DNA from: Liolophura sinensis
Lineage: Eukaryota > Mollusca > Polyplacophora > Chitonida > Chitonidae
Length of the DNA: 64,000 bases
Reading direction: 5' to 3'
Assembly (NCBI RefSeq): GCF_032854445.1
Contig: NC_088303.1
Span: 37,085,501-37,149,500, forward strand
The position numbers were made by a program, and so were the translations under genes. Position 1 is the stretch's first letter. Every line of letters starts with the position of its first letter. Below, in pieces: positions 11,202 through 23,931 of the stretch. The notes beneath the pieces were generated by a model that was not told where the DNA came from, did no database searches, and worked only from the letters and a program-made list of their open reading frames with translations.

Positions 11202-11567
11202 TTGACCAACGCGGTGCGAGGTTACAAGTGTCGGCTCCACTGGCCTTCTGCAGGCTGTAAGCTAACGAGGCAGGGCTTTCACAAAGTGGCCTTATTCAAA
11301 ACTTTGACCCCGTCTCCTTATGCAGGGAGAGAGGTGAGCTCTGCAAGAGCTACCAGCTGTTGGCTGTGTGACGTCCATGTATACGCCTGGTCACGCGGTC
11401 CATGCGCCATCTATCGACTGAAGCAGGTATTAGTAAATACAGATACAGAGGAAACAATACAAGGGAAGAATAAAACAGTACAATTAACGAAGTTGGTGAT
11501 TGAAATTTTATGGAATACGTTATTTTCAAGGCATTTAAACAGTTATAAACAAGAGGTAAACTTGTAG
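11202..11567 (+). other. Unassigned 121-codon ORF in a GC-richer patch
   Basis: Bases about 11130-11430 are GC-richer than the surroundings, and one plus-strand frame stays open for 121 codons. The predicted peptide is Cys- and basic-rich, with no family I recognise. The patch could equally be an old transposon fragment. No convincing acceptor or donor was found. Confidence 0.2.
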
Positions 11568-12216
11568 ATTTAAAAACATTATAATGGTATTGAATTTATC
11601 TAAGTGTGTTGGTTGTTCGATCTTGTGTGAGGGTTATCACTGTCTTTGAGTTGGACAAATCATTTGTTTACAGTTTTTCCTCCCCTGTATTGATGCTTTT
11701 ACAGGTTATAGTTGTAATATTACCCTGACAAACCGGTCAAACAACCACACATGCAAATGAATATCTTATTTTACTGTCATATATTTGTGTGGCATATTAA
11801 ATCTGCGTCTTGCACCAAATCCCACCTTCATGATATTTACTGGTCGTGTTCTGTGACCAATTTAATCTGTGTCTTTTCGAAAATTGACGCTTCACGCATG
11901 ACAGATGACCTGGCACGTGGACAAACAACTTGAGATATTAACTTGTGGTTCACCTGGTACACGAAACGACATTTTCGTGGCTTTGTCAAGCAAACATTGA
12001 CTGTTTTGACTTTGATGTGAGATGTTTATAGCACTGACAAATGTTTGAACTATCTTGGTTAACTGGAAACGTGGATGGTGGTTGGGGATGAAGATAAAGA
12101 TCGGCTAAGGCCGGTAACAAGTTAATATGTGTCGAGCCTATGGAAGAGCACCTCAAAACCGAGGAGAAAGCAAGTCAGGGTTATCGCCCGTGTAATGGTA
12201 AATCCCACTTCTGAAA

Positions 12217-12560
12217 GTCAAACAGTTGATAGAGCGTCCGCTTCAGGAGGCGGTAGATCCAGGTTTATCCTGGGTCGTGTCACACCTAACACCTTAAAAG
12301 AGGAAGTTGTGACTTAGTCACTTGGCGTTCAGCATGAAGGGGATAGTGCAACTACTGATTGACCCTTATCAGTATAATGGTTCGGGTGGGGCAGCTTACT
12401 TGCCTTCTCTAAGTCGTCTCAGTGAAGCAGCACTAGATAAAGAGCGATGGAAATCCGTCCTGCTACAAGGAAACTTATTACATGCACTCTAAGGAGTCCT
12501 TCGTCGTCATATGACTGAAAAATTAAATACGACGTTAAACCTCAAGCACTCACCCACTCA
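12217..12560 (+). repeat. SINE family B copy
   Basis: It has a tRNA-like head (CAGTTGATAGAGCGTCCGC), the body landmarks TTGGCGTTCAGCATGAAGG and TGAAGCAGCACTAGATAA, and the tail GACGTTAAACC followed by CAAGCACTCACCCACTCA. It is near full length, with small indels relative to 21661-22021. Confidence 0.9.
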
Positions 12561-12731
12561 AAACGTTAGCACTGACACGTGAACACTCTAGAATGGTTTT
12601 GTGGCGAGTCCATGCCGCAAAAGTGCTGCCATCACCAAAGTGTAATGACGAAGACACCAGACATGACACTCCACCCTGTCACATTATACAGACAATGGGT
12701 GAATCAGCCATGTTTCCATACCTTAACATTT

Positions 12732-12856
12732 CGGTGCTTAGCTCTAAGCGAGGCAGCAACAAGTGCCATTTTTAAAGCCTTTGGCATGACCCGACACGTG
12801 TTTGATCCCAGTTCCGCCGACTTCGAGGCGCACGCTCTAACCATTAGGCCACCGAA
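12732..12856 (-). repeat. tRNA-headed SINE fragment (family C)
   Basis: The minus strand reads GGTGGCCTAATGGTTAGAGC, a tRNA 5' end with box A, then a box B-like GGGATCAAACAC. This is followed by a short body ending in a segment related to family B (CTCGCTTAGAGCTAAGC). It lies between two family B copies. Confidence 0.65.
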
Positions 12857-12949
12857 GCGATGCGGGGTTTTGTCTTACATGAATTTTACGGCGCAGATCA
12901 AGGTGACCAAGTTGTCCAAAAAATGGGGTAAGAAACTTCAACTCGAATT

Positions 12950-13274
12950 TTTCGGGAGCGGTGGATCCAGGATCAACCCTGGGTCGAGCCACACCTAAGA
13001 CCTTAAAAAGAGGAAGTTGTAACATCATCGCTTGGCGTTCAGCATGAAGGGGATAGTGCAGCGACTGGTTGACCCGTATCAGTATAATGCCTTGGGCGGG
13101 ACGGCATACTTGCCTTCGGTAAGTCGTCTCAGTGAAGCAGCACTAGATAAAAGAGCGGTGGAAATGCGTCCTGCGACAAGGAGGTACATTACATACACCC
13201 TAAGGATTCCTTCGTTGTCATATGACTGAAAAATTGTTGAGTACGACGTTAAACCCCAAGCACTCACTCACTCA
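12950..13274 (+). repeat. SINE family B copy, 5' truncated
   Basis: It begins at CTTCGGGAGCGG style head sequence and ends with CCCCAAGCACTCACTCACTCA. Open frames on both strands here (13032-13229, 13079-13267) are SINE sequence, not genes. Confidence 0.9.
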
Positions 13275-15500
13275 ACTCGAATCTTAATCGGGCTTACCAG
13301 CAAATTTTGTAACCCAAGGAAGAGCAGTGTCATTTGCCTGTTTCACAAATAATGCATTGTTGTTGACGTTGCTGTTGTTGGTAGTAAATTGAAGTACAAA
13401 ATTTTATTCCCTTTGTTAAAGGCTGGCGACCCCCAGGAGACAGGAAATCGCTTTTGCTTTCGTTGTTGCGGGGTCCTTCAGTTAATGGTAACAGCCTTTG
13501 TCATTGCCGGTACTTTAAATGATCTTACATGAAGTTCGTTGGAAATCACGTGACGTTCATCAACATGTTTTACACACTTAACTGTGGTTGGAAATATACG
13601 CATTGTGGAAACATGTGGAAAAGTTTGTTAGCTATTTGCAAAAGGCCAGGGGTTTACCTCCGTCACTCCTGTGCCTTTCTGTGTCTGTGAAAATGACAGC
13701 TCTCGCATCAGTATAACACGGTCGTCATGCCAAAACAAAATGTATTAATTTAATTGCTGTTTTTAGGCTATACTCATACGATGGCGGTCAGTGAGAAACT
13801 GGAATTTCACCATCGCAAGTGACTGCAAACTTCTCCACATGTGACATTTAGGTAGATGTTCACACTTTGTTGGTGAAAATCAAGTACCTGGTAGCCTACA
13901 AGGAATGTCAGACTGACACCCCCCCCCCCCCCACTAAAAATATAAATAGCTTTCCGTACTGAAACCATTGCGATACTGTCATCCAATACATCACCCACTC
14001 AATCAATCGTTCAGAACAGAATTCAGAAGAATTATGTTACATTAAGAATATGCCAGTGTGAAAAACTCCAGTTTAAAAAATGTAGTGCTTCAGCATGCTA
14101 AAACCTGTTTTGTTCTCCTTGTAAATGTAAATAAAGATGTAAATAAATGTGTACTATATGTGGTTGAAATACCTCCTAATACCAAATGACTTGAATCGAT
14201 TCCAGCCTAAAAACTCCAAGAGAAGTTTTGATATGGTACGGAACTACCTACGTGACACAACCAGCTCAGTTAATATTGCATTTATAACTTCATGCGTCAA
14301 AAGTGAAACACGTCACTCAGATTATAGTGACATGTCAGTCATACACTCAACATTTCCACAAAGATAATAAAATCGCAAAAGGGTTTTAAAGGCTGCATGA
14401 TTTCATGTATAGCTACAAGCATAGAGATCGGCAAAGCTTTGAGGGCTTTAATATCGTGGCAAAAAGATTATAATAGATCTGTCTGTCTGTCTTCAAATAA
14501 GCTCTTGTGTTTTCTAATCTATATGCACATATGAAACACAATACAATATTGTACAATTTATTGGCAAAATCTCGACTCCTGCCAGCATTTCTGCAGCATT
14601 GTAATGTTTGATCACTGTTATATTAACATGACTTGACAGTTTACACCATAAGTAATGTATAATGCAAAAGTAATATCTGTTAAAAATCTCTTGGAGGATT
14701 TCAGAGGATTAGTGTAATACCGAGAACAGGACTTAAGTGTCAATGATTTCGCTTATATTTTATTCTCACTGCTTTTATCTGATGTCCTTAATATGTTTAT
14801 TTCTTCACAGGTGGACAACACGATAAATTCCGCCCTGAAAAGAACTCTTCTTTTTGTCCTATGTTGCATATTAACATGTAGTGTGATGTAGCTGTATTTT
14901 ACATGTACACGAATATAGAGACAGACTTCACATTAGGGTGTTGTTTTTTGTTCAAGACAATCCTGTTTGCATATTGCTTCCAGACACCATCGCCACTGAT
15001 AAGCTATGTAAATATTGTTTCATGACACCAGCTGCATAACAATATTTCAAATTATTGAGTATGACAACAATCAAATAAACGAATAAATGAAAGTACATGA
15101 ATGCATAATTTAATAAATTAAAGGTGATTTTCAGGTTATGAATGTTTTTAAGTAAGTGATTGTGTTTATTGTGTGTGGCTAGCAGTGTGGCTGCACCTGT
15201 GTTTGGATAAAGTGCTGAATTTATGGCAGTATCAAGCTAATGGGTATCCCACGTTTTTGTCTTTTCAATTGTCGTTTATAGCTTCTGATGCTTGTCTTAC
15301 CGGCCCAGTAACAGTATCAATATCAGTCTGTTGAAAACCTTGGCTGACAAGAAAATGACTCATTCCTTGATTAATAAATTTAATGAGGCTTTTCGTCATT
15401 TACAAATAGCCGGTGGTATTCATCAATCATAAATATGAGTATAAACAGCAACCTACTGACAAAGAAGGGAAGGGAAAGGCAGACACCAGGGTCCAGTAGG
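13275..15500. other. Intergenic, no gene recognised
   Basis: AT-rich, with a C14 tract at 13919-13932. The reading frame at 14149-14367 has no recognisable domain. Confidence 0.5.
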
Positions 15501-15504
15501 AGAG

Positions 15505-15692
15505 TTATAATATATAGCTGTAGTCCGACACGCATTCACAAGCCGAAGCTTGTGCGTTTTGCATGAGCGTTTCAAATTCACATCCTACTATCACGACAAA
15601 GAGAGAATCATTCCAAACATCAGCAAAAGCAAGGACAGCAGAAACAACAACGTGGATTCCTACGGGCCGGTCGTCGCAGCTAAGGAGCAAAC
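15505..15692. other. Candidate exon, strand uncertain
   Basis: Both strands are open across this GC-balanced patch. The plus reading (15511-15692) encodes a Lys/Asp/Asn-rich segment ending GPVVAAKEQ at donor AC|GTAAGA, but its upstream acceptor lacks a pyrimidine tract. The minus reading starts after a good acceptor (CTTCTTACGTTTGCTCCTTAG) at about 15679 and runs about 57 codons to a stop at 15505-15507. It contains a hydrophobic stretch (IHVVVSAVLAFADVW) like a membrane or signal segment. I do not recognise either protein. At most one reading is likely to be real. Confidence 0.3.
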
Positions 15693-15699
15693 GTAAGAA

Positions 15700-17875
15700 G
15701 TGCTATATTTCATATGACTTGCATGCAAAAAAATCTTAGTTGCAAGAGTTTTTACTAATGATTTCACTTATTCATTTACGCCTTGCTATGAGCTTATGTA
15801 CAGAGAGGAGTGAGGAAGTGGTTACTACGGGTCTTTAAAAAACAAAGGTTTTTTGTGATCAGATAACAGAAAAGAATGAGCAAACCTGCTAGTCCGGAAA
15901 TAATATTTCAACATCATATATCCGCTATCCATTATAGGAGCAATAGCTACGTGTTGTTAGAGCTGTATGAACGAATTTATTTGTCGTTGCTCATTACGTT
16001 ATTTCATTGTTACTTTCCCAGTTTTAAGTGTTTACACATTGCAATTCCGGTATAGTAATTGTCTCAGTCCATCTGCGGCTTGCGTAACGCCACGCCATAG
16101 TAGAGAAATGACTCATAGAATAGCATAATTAAACACCTCAGAAGTTAATTGCTTCTAAGCGTGTTCAAAGCTCTTTGAGGTGGAGCTAGTATACTAAACG
16201 CCTGATTTCTAGTTATCCACAAACACACGTAGCATGCACGGGCAAATATTTACTCGTTCGTTTAATATCCTCAAATGATTGCAGTTCACTTTAGAAGATT
16301 TGCTTTATCTTCTGACCGAGCAAACAAAGGGAGTTGAGATTATGGCACGTATTTGCCAGGTCGATCAATAGATCGACAAACATCGAACAGCGTTTGAAGT
16401 TACAAACATCCAAGCAGCGTTGGAAGTTACCTAAAGACAGGGCTCCGCGTTTTATCAAGAGTTATATTCCATCACTTTGGCCTGAAAATGATGATAAGAA
16501 TAAAGGAATAAGTAGTGTTGTTGCTGTAGTCAGTGTGCCATCCTGTGGCAACATTATTCGATCCTGGACCCTAGATCGCTGTCCGTTTGAAATGTTTAAA
16601 CCACCTTCAGCGCTGGTTTCTTAGGCTTGGAACCTGGCATGTAGCAACGGTTTCCTATGATCTTTGTCCTGTTTTCTCCACGCAGGAAAAATTCGGATTA
16701 TCAATTAATGACATTGGTTTTCTCCTGGTCCTGCCCCTTTTTCTCTATGTAAACGATTTGTCGTATATTTGGCGATTGACGTTTGTGTCTTCTGGGATCA
16801 TTTCGCACTGGCGGAAATACTGCCGAGGTAGCATAAAACCACAGTATCACGCACTTCAGAAAGTTTGTGGTTTGCATCATTGAAGATACACCTGAGTGTA
16901 GCTCGCGGCCTGTTTCACTTGATGTACAACAAATGTCAGAGAGTGTATGTCCTCTGTGGATAAAACGGCCAAGTTTGGCAGAATACCGCTATTTCCCAGA
17001 GACAACCAAGTCATGTACGTGACCCATGCTTTAATCAATGGTCCGTTGTTATACGCACTTACAATTTTTTTACGTTCAGACTAAATTCAGTATCCTCCAT
17101 GCTACTTTAGAGTTTTTTTCATTGGCGGTTTGCAAAGGAGCTCGGTATTTCATGATGGCTGCCACAATGAAATGAAATCCTTTAGATTTTGTATGTCTGA
17201 ATTGGGTACAACATTGTTAAAGCATTTCTATGTTTTAACCAGACCATTTGCGCTCTCGACAGCCCATCATATGTTTGTGACATGCCTGGACGAGTAGTCG
17301 TCTCCCGTAGTAAATTCTTTACAATTCTTTCCAAGAAAAGTTGGAGAGGTCGTGTACAAATGTCATGGTATCACGAAAGTCACGGTCAACGGCGAGAACG
17401 TCTTCTTTGTGCAACCATTCTGTCATGTTTTCTTTTTTACTCTTCATCATATGCTTGAGGCATAATTGTTTTTGATTTCTGTAAGGTATGGGCGAATCAT
17501 GGGTTAATAATGTACCCGTCTGTTGCTGTTATCATCACGGGTTTCACGAGTGGCCTGGCTTTGTGCATACTGAAGCATGGACATTGGATGATTCTGGACA
17601 AACTTATATTCATCAGAAATGCAGCAGAGTGTCCCAATACTCCTAAGGGTCATAAAAAATCAACTTGTAGGTTTCATAAATGCGTCCCTTATTAATAAAA
17701 ATCACACTGATTACAAAAAGCCTCAGTCACAATTAGTTTTTGAGACTCAGTATTTTTATACTACTCTAAGTACACTTTGATGAGAGACGCTTTTATCACT
17801 ATATCTTGGCGCTAGGTACATGTCGACTTGGTTTCCATAAACAGTGACTAGAAAAGACATCCTTCAAGCGAATCC
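15700..17875. other. Intergenic, no gene recognised
   Basis: Open frames at 16334-16624, 16587-16883 and 17510-17695 have no domain I recognise and no convincing splice sites. Confidence 0.45.
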
Positions 17876-19875
17876 TGTCTGGAGTATTCACCATGGCTTC
17901 AGAGTGAGACATCCTGTTCGGTATATTAACCATGGTTTTACAATGAGACATCCTGTTTGGTGTGTTTACCACGACTTTACAGCGAAGCATCCTGTTTGAT
18001 GTGTTTACCATGTCTTTGCAGTAACATACTGCCATGGTTTTACAGGAAGGCATTCTGTTGTGTGCGTCTGTCATGGCTTTTCATGGCATTATGTCTGGTG
18101 AATTTACCATGGCTTAACAGCGAGTCATCCTGTTTTGTGTGTTCACCATGATTTTGCAGTAAGGCATCATGCCTGGTGTATGCACCATGATTTGTGTGTT
18201 TACCATGACTTTACAACGAGGCAACCAGTTGCGTGTGCTTATCATGGCTTTACCATGCCTGGTGTACTCAACATGGTTTTACAGTGAGGCATCCTGTTTG
18301 GTGTATTCACTATGACTTTTCACTGAGGCATCGTGTTTGGTGTATTCGCCATGGCGTTACACCAAGGTATCCAGTTTTGTGTGTTTACCATGGCTTTACA
18401 GTGAGGCATCATGGTTTGGGGTTTTCACGGTTTTGCAGTGAGGCATCCTGTTTGGTGTGTTCAGCATGGCTTTACAGTGAGGGATCCTGTGTGGTGTATT
18501 TATCATGACTTTACAGAGAGGCATTATGTCCGGTGTCTTTACCATGTAACATATCATGCCTGGTGTATTCACCAAGGTTTTACAGCGAAGCATCTTGTTC
18601 TTGCGTTTATCATGGCTTTACAGTGAGGCATAATGTCTTTTGAATTCACCATGGCTTTACAGTGAGGCATCATATCTGGCGTTTTCGCGGTTATACAGCG
18701 ATGCATCCTTTTTGGTGTGTTCACCCTGGCTTTACAGCGAGGCATCCTGTTTTTTTATTTACCTTGGCTTTACAGTGAGGCATCATGTGTAGTGTATCTG
18801 TTTGGTTTGTTCTTCGTGACTTTAAAGCGAGACATCTTCTTTAGTGTGTTTACCATGGATTTGCAGTAAGGCATCATGTTTGTTGTATTCAACATGGTTT
18901 TACAGCCAGGGCCCAGGTTTTGCAGTGAGGCATCCTGTTTGGTGTGTTCACAATGGCTTTACAATGAGGGATCCTGTTTGGTGTATTTACCGTGGTTTTA
19001 CAGCGAGGCATCCTGTTGTGTGTGTTTAGCATGACTTTACAGCGAGACATCCTGTTTGATGTATTTATCATGACTTTACAGCGAGGCATTATGTTTGGTG
19101 TCTTTACCATGTAACATGTCACGCCTGGTGTATTCATCAAGGTTTTACAGCGAGGCATCTTGTTCTTGCGTTTATCATGGCTTTACAGTGAGGCATAATG
19201 TCTTTTGATTTCACCATGGATTTGCAGTAAGGCATCATGTTTGTTGTATTCAAAATGGTTTTACAGCCAGGGCCCAGGTTTTGCAATGAGGCATCCTGTT
19301 TGGTGTGTTCACCGTGGCTTTACAATGAGGGATCCTGTTTGATGTATATACCATGGTTTTACGGCGAGGCATCCTGTTTGATGTATTTATCATAACTTTA
19401 CCGCGAGGCATCCTGTTTGGTGTCTTTACCACGTGACATGTCATGCCTGGTGTATTCACCAAGATTTTACAGTGAGGCATAATGTCTTTTGAATTCACCA
19501 TGGCTTTACAGTGAAGCATCATGTCTGGTGTTTTCGCGGTTTTACCATGCGGCATTCGGTTTGGTTTGTTTATCATGATTTTACAGCGAAGCATCCTGAT
19601 TGGTGTGTTTACCATTGCTTTATAGTAAGGCAACATGTCTGGCGTATTCAAAATGGTTTTTATCGTGAGGCATCCTGTTTGGTGTATTCACCATGGCTGT
19701 ACATTGAGGCATCATTACGGTGTGTTCCCCATGGTTTTACAGCGAGGGATTCGGTTTGGTGTATTTCACGTGCCTTTACAGTGGTGCATCATACCTGGTG
19801 TATTTACTATGGTTTTACAGCGAGGCGTCATGTTCTGTGTGTTTGTAATGGTTTTTACATCGAGGAATCCCGACA
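17876..19875. repeat. 39-bp minisatellite (about 51 diverged units)
   Basis: The unit is about 39 bases, built around CATGGCTTTACAGTGAGGCA and TCCTGTTTGGTGTATTCAC. ATGG/ATGA landmarks at 18273, 18312 and 18351 confirm the period. Because 39 is 13 codons, long repetitive open frames arise on both strands (for example 19511-19957 plus and 19250-19651 minus). Larger blocks recur: 18538-18665 again near 19107 and 19425, and 18870-19020 again near 19230. This shows higher-order duplication. I see no sign that it is translated. Confidence 0.93.
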
Positions 19876-21660
19876 ACCGTTCTTCAGAGCTGTACAGCCT
19901 TTAAAAAGTACAATCACTGGACTGTGCTTTTTTGAATTTGAGTATCAGATAACCTAAGCATCCTTTGATAGTAAAGGTCAGTTAAATTTTTCTTAAACAC
20001 ATCCCCCACCGATGTAAGTTTGAACATAACGACTGTTTTCTTTGCTGTCATACATTCTATGCGTAATCAGGCACGATATCTTGTGTGAATTGTGTAACAT
20101 GCAGAGAGTGTCTACTTCAGCTATTATGTTCGATGCCTCTTGGCACCCAAAACATATTCCCTATTTATTTTTTATTAATATTTCAAAGTGTCTCTAAGAA
20201 AATATCTTTACAGTATCAGGAAGTCCGTTACAAACAGTTCTAACAGACAACAAAGAGGGCCTGGTGTTTTCCGTAAAACACCCCGTATTAATACTGTTCA
20301 GATTTCCCTTCCCTTTCCTTTCCTACACTTTGGTGAAATCATGAATGACGTTTTCATTCAATTCACTGACTATATATAAACCCCTTATATAAACATCATC
20401 GCTCTGTGGTATATCGGAATGTTGTAGCATATGTAAAACTGATGGAGAAAATGTAATCTCTCCAATGTTAAACGATGGTTGTGACGTCACACTATTGTCA
20501 AACTGTGGTTTCTTTTTAAGGAAAACATGTTTTTGTCGGCATTTCGAATGTGGAAATATAGTCGTGTGCAATACAAATACATGTACAGTGTGAACGTGGG
20601 CATTTCTATATAGATATTTACTATCAGTTTTCAGTTCAGTCAATTATATTTATAAGTACTGTATGCAGTTGCCGTTGTGAAAATTCAGCTGTATTCCTCT
20701 CGTAGCTTATAGCTGGCGAGATAAGATACGGCTGTTTTTTGGTGGGTGCAAAAAGCGTTCTGTGTTGTACTGAAAATCCAAGCATTCCTGGAGATCAAAT
20801 CGGCTGGGAACTTGAAAAAATATCCAGGGCTCTTTGTCGACCTGTTTTTTTACAACCGTATGCAGAACGACAAATCATTTTGTGGAGAAATTTGACATGC
20901 TTGTTGCCACTCTTTTAGCTTTGTAACACCGAAAAAAATGGCGACGGTTGGTACGTTTCTAAAGGTGGGACCTGTAGGATGTAATTCGGCGGAGATTACC
21001 GAAAATTGCATAAACCACCCTCATTATCTAGTAATGTTAAGTGCCAAATAATGTACCCCTTTTCAATATTTTTATACTCAATTTAACAATGCATACAATA
21101 TATATATGGGTAGCTTATTAGGAATAAATAATAAATCTGTATTAACTCTCCACTGTCACTAGGTCAATAGCCCTGGTACAGGACTAAAACAACACTTATC
21201 TTTGGGGTGGGGTTAATGTCGTGTTAGCTTTAACTATCAATCGTTCCGTTTGTGTTACCGCATTGACTCTTACTTTGTATTGCACAGTACGGACTAGCCT
21301 TAATCCAGTCTGTTATATCTCCATTAAAGTCAAGGTAGAGACAATAAATGACATGACAATGCGAAAACCTAAACAACACAGGATATCAAAACTGACTGAA
21401 AAAAAACGAGTTGAAATGCCTCAGTAGTTTAGGCTGAAACGTTTCTCTGGTAACCCTTCCATATTGCTTACTGACATTCCACTTGTATTAGCTGTTTCGT
21501 AAATGACTTCACACGGCAGTGGAATAATCCACTAAACATGTAGATATCACCAGACTGCCATAGACATTTATCTTTGTCTTAACGAACATGACAAGTCAGT
21601 GAAATGTATACGTTAAAAACAGAGACCTGTATTCGGTTTATATGTGTCCAAAACGATGAC
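19876..21660. other. Intergenic, no gene recognised
   Basis: AT-rich, with a short polypyrimidine run near 20303-20325. Nothing else is supported. Confidence 0.5.
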
Positions 21661-22021
21661 CGGCCCGGACAGCACAGTTGGTAGAGCGTCCGCTTCGGGA
21701 CCGGTAGATCCAGGATCAATCCTTGATCGAGTCGCACCTAAGACTTTAAAAGAGGAAGTTTTCACTTCCTCGCTTGGCGTTCAGCATGAAGGGGATAGTG
21801 CAACGGCTGGTTGACCCGTATCAGTATAATGGCTCGGGCGGGGCACCTTACTTGCCTTCGGTAAGTCGTCTCAGTGAAGCAGCACTAAATAAAAGAGCGG
21901 TGGAAATCCGTCCCGCAAAAAGGAGGCACATTACACGTACATGCACCCTAAGGATTCCTTCGTCGTCATATGACTGAAAAAATGTTGAGTACGACGTTAA
22001 ACCCCAAGCACTCACTCACTC
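21661..22021 (+). repeat. SINE family B copy, full length
   Basis: The tRNA-like head has GCACAGTTGGTAGAGCGTCC. The body has TTGGCGTTCAGCATGAAGG and GACCCGTATCAGTATAATGG. The tail has GAGTACGACGTTAAACCCC then (CACT)n-like sequence. Best intact family B copy in the window. The frame at 21774-21977 is SINE sequence. Confidence 0.93.
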
Positions 22022-22807
22022 AAGCACTCCAAAACGATGCTTAGACAAGTAATGAATCGACGTGAAATGCGCCTTTCGCTGCTGTGGTCAGTAGTTTTAA
22101 TAAAACTAGTGCGTGGGTGTGGCTTCTTCACCTCTGAACACTCTGTACAATCCGGATGAATGCTTATAGTATGATTTTTTTTGCCTAACATATGTTTTGC
22201 TTCCACTTAGATTTTTCAATCTCCACCAAGAACCGTGAATCGTGTTAAGTCATTTTATGACCACGCTTGGGGCCTCAGTGACGTCAAACCAGATCGGAAA
22301 GCCCAAAACACATTATTGTTTAAGGACCTAAACCTGGATCCATGTTCATTTATGTTTATAAAAGCATTCCAGAGCCCTAATTCTACAGCTTTCAGCACTG
22401 TGCTGAAAATTTTGAAGCCTGTGCTACTTGACTAGCCATCGTCAAATTTTCCCCATGTTTGGTACAGCATAGCGCTTTCCAGACCTTAAACGTGTAGTGG
22501 CCTACAGGTGGATATCGTTTGTTTTAACACGCTGTAAAGCAATTTATATGTATACGATGACAAAATTATATAGGGCGTCAATTTTGTTCTGTACATGCTG
22601 TTATATCCTCTGGCACTCGCCACTCAAATAAATGATTAATGAGGCTTTTCCTTTCACTGAAACTGTTCATTTTGGGAAAGACAATTTCCATGACAAATGT
22701 TGCAGTCAAGAAAAAGTCAGTTAGGCTGAACCTGTCTTAGAACGTTCAATGGGTCCAGGTGCCCCCTGCACCATCTAGTTTAAAGGACAACATTTCCTTC
22801 TATTGCA
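22022..22807. other. Intergenic, no gene recognised
   Basis: Unique-looking sequence between two SINEs. Nothing supported. Confidence 0.5.
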
Positions 22808-23070
22808 GGGGCCTTCGTGGCCCAGTTGGTTAGCGCGCTAGCGCAGCGTAATGACCCAGGAGTCTCTCACCAATGCGGCCGTTGTGAGATCAAGTCCAGC
22901 TCACGCTGGCTTCCTCTCCGGCCTTACGTGGGAAGGTCTGCAGCAGCCTGCGGATGGTTGTGGGTTTCCCCCGGGTTCTACCACGTTTTCAACCACCATA
23001 ATGCTGGCCGCCGTCGTGTAAGTGAAATATTCTTGATTACGGGGTAAAACATCAATCATATAAATAAATA
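22808..23070 (+). repeat. SINE family A copy, full length
   Basis: The head carries TGGCCCAGTTGG at 22818-22829, an exact match to the tRNA box A consensus, and a box B-like AGATCAAGTCC at 22887-22897. The body contains GCCTGCGGATGG, GGTTTCCCCCGGG and CCGCCGTCGT. The tail ends ATAAATAAATA. This is the reference copy used here for the family. The open frame at 22817-23047 is SINE sequence. Confidence 0.93.
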
Positions 23071-23666
23071 ACTCCTATTATCGTTGCAGTGTTTGTGATC
23101 TATTTCTTTGATTTCCTGACACAACTATGCAAAAATATGGATATATTACAACATAAAAAGCAGTGCACCGTTTCCACCGAAACAAATGTTGACCCATTGC
23201 ATAGCAGTTATCAAGCCGCTGCACATTTTTTATGCAGAAGATTACATAATGCGATGCCATATTTTGGTTTTACTTTTTGCTGAACAATATCGATGGTATC
23301 CTATGACGTTTAGACAGAAGAGTACATACTTCACCTCTCGAATCCTTCACACTGGGACCCATAAAACAGCTTACCTGTTGGCCTGGTGTCCTCGAGCCGC
23401 AGACTCTCTGCGTGATTTTACGCTTGGGAATGGGTCATAAAACATCCCTGACAGTTGCTGTGGTAACTCAACGTGTGCAAGTCATCTTTACTGGTGATAC
23501 TTTCAAGGCGGTTGGTATAGAGAAAGCCAGAATTATTCCCTAGAGTAACCCCGGCTCTTCGCACTTTCCACATCAGAACATTGATGAACAAGCCAGGGTT
23601 ATGTTATTTCAACAAACCAGTCTGGTACATGATCAGTGAAGTAAGAATCTTTCCCATTTTAATTTT
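23071..23666. other. Spacer between two family A SINEs, no gene recognised
   Basis: A plus-strand frame of about 60 codons follows GTTGCAG at about 23087, but I recognise no domain. Treated as unsupported. Confidence 0.35.
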
Positions 23667-23931
23667 TTTATTTACTTTATTGGTTTTTTACGCCGTACTC
23701 AAGAATATTTCACTTATACGACGGCGTACAGCATTATGGTGGGAGGAAACCGGTCAGAGCCCGGGTGAAGCCCACGACCATCTACAGGTTTCTGGCATTC
23801 CACTTTCCACTTAGGACCGGAAAGGAAGCCAGCATGAGCTGGACTTGAACTCAAAGCGACCGCATTGGTGAGAAACTCCTGGGTCATTAGGCTGCTCTAG
23901 CGCGCTAGCCAACTGTGCCACCGGAGGCCCC
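23667..23931 (-). repeat. SINE family A copy, full length, inverted
   Basis: The reverse complement of the 22808-23070 element, from the TTTATTTACTTTATTGG tail to GGAGGCCCC at the head. Together with that copy it forms a diverged inverted pair about 600 bases apart. Confidence 0.92.

Noticed and set aside
21774-21977. 67-codon ORF nearly identical to one at 13032-13229
   Set aside because: The identity reflects two copies of SINE family B.
22817-23047. 76-codon plus ORF beginning MAQLVSALAQRND
   Set aside because: It is the family A SINE head and body read as protein.
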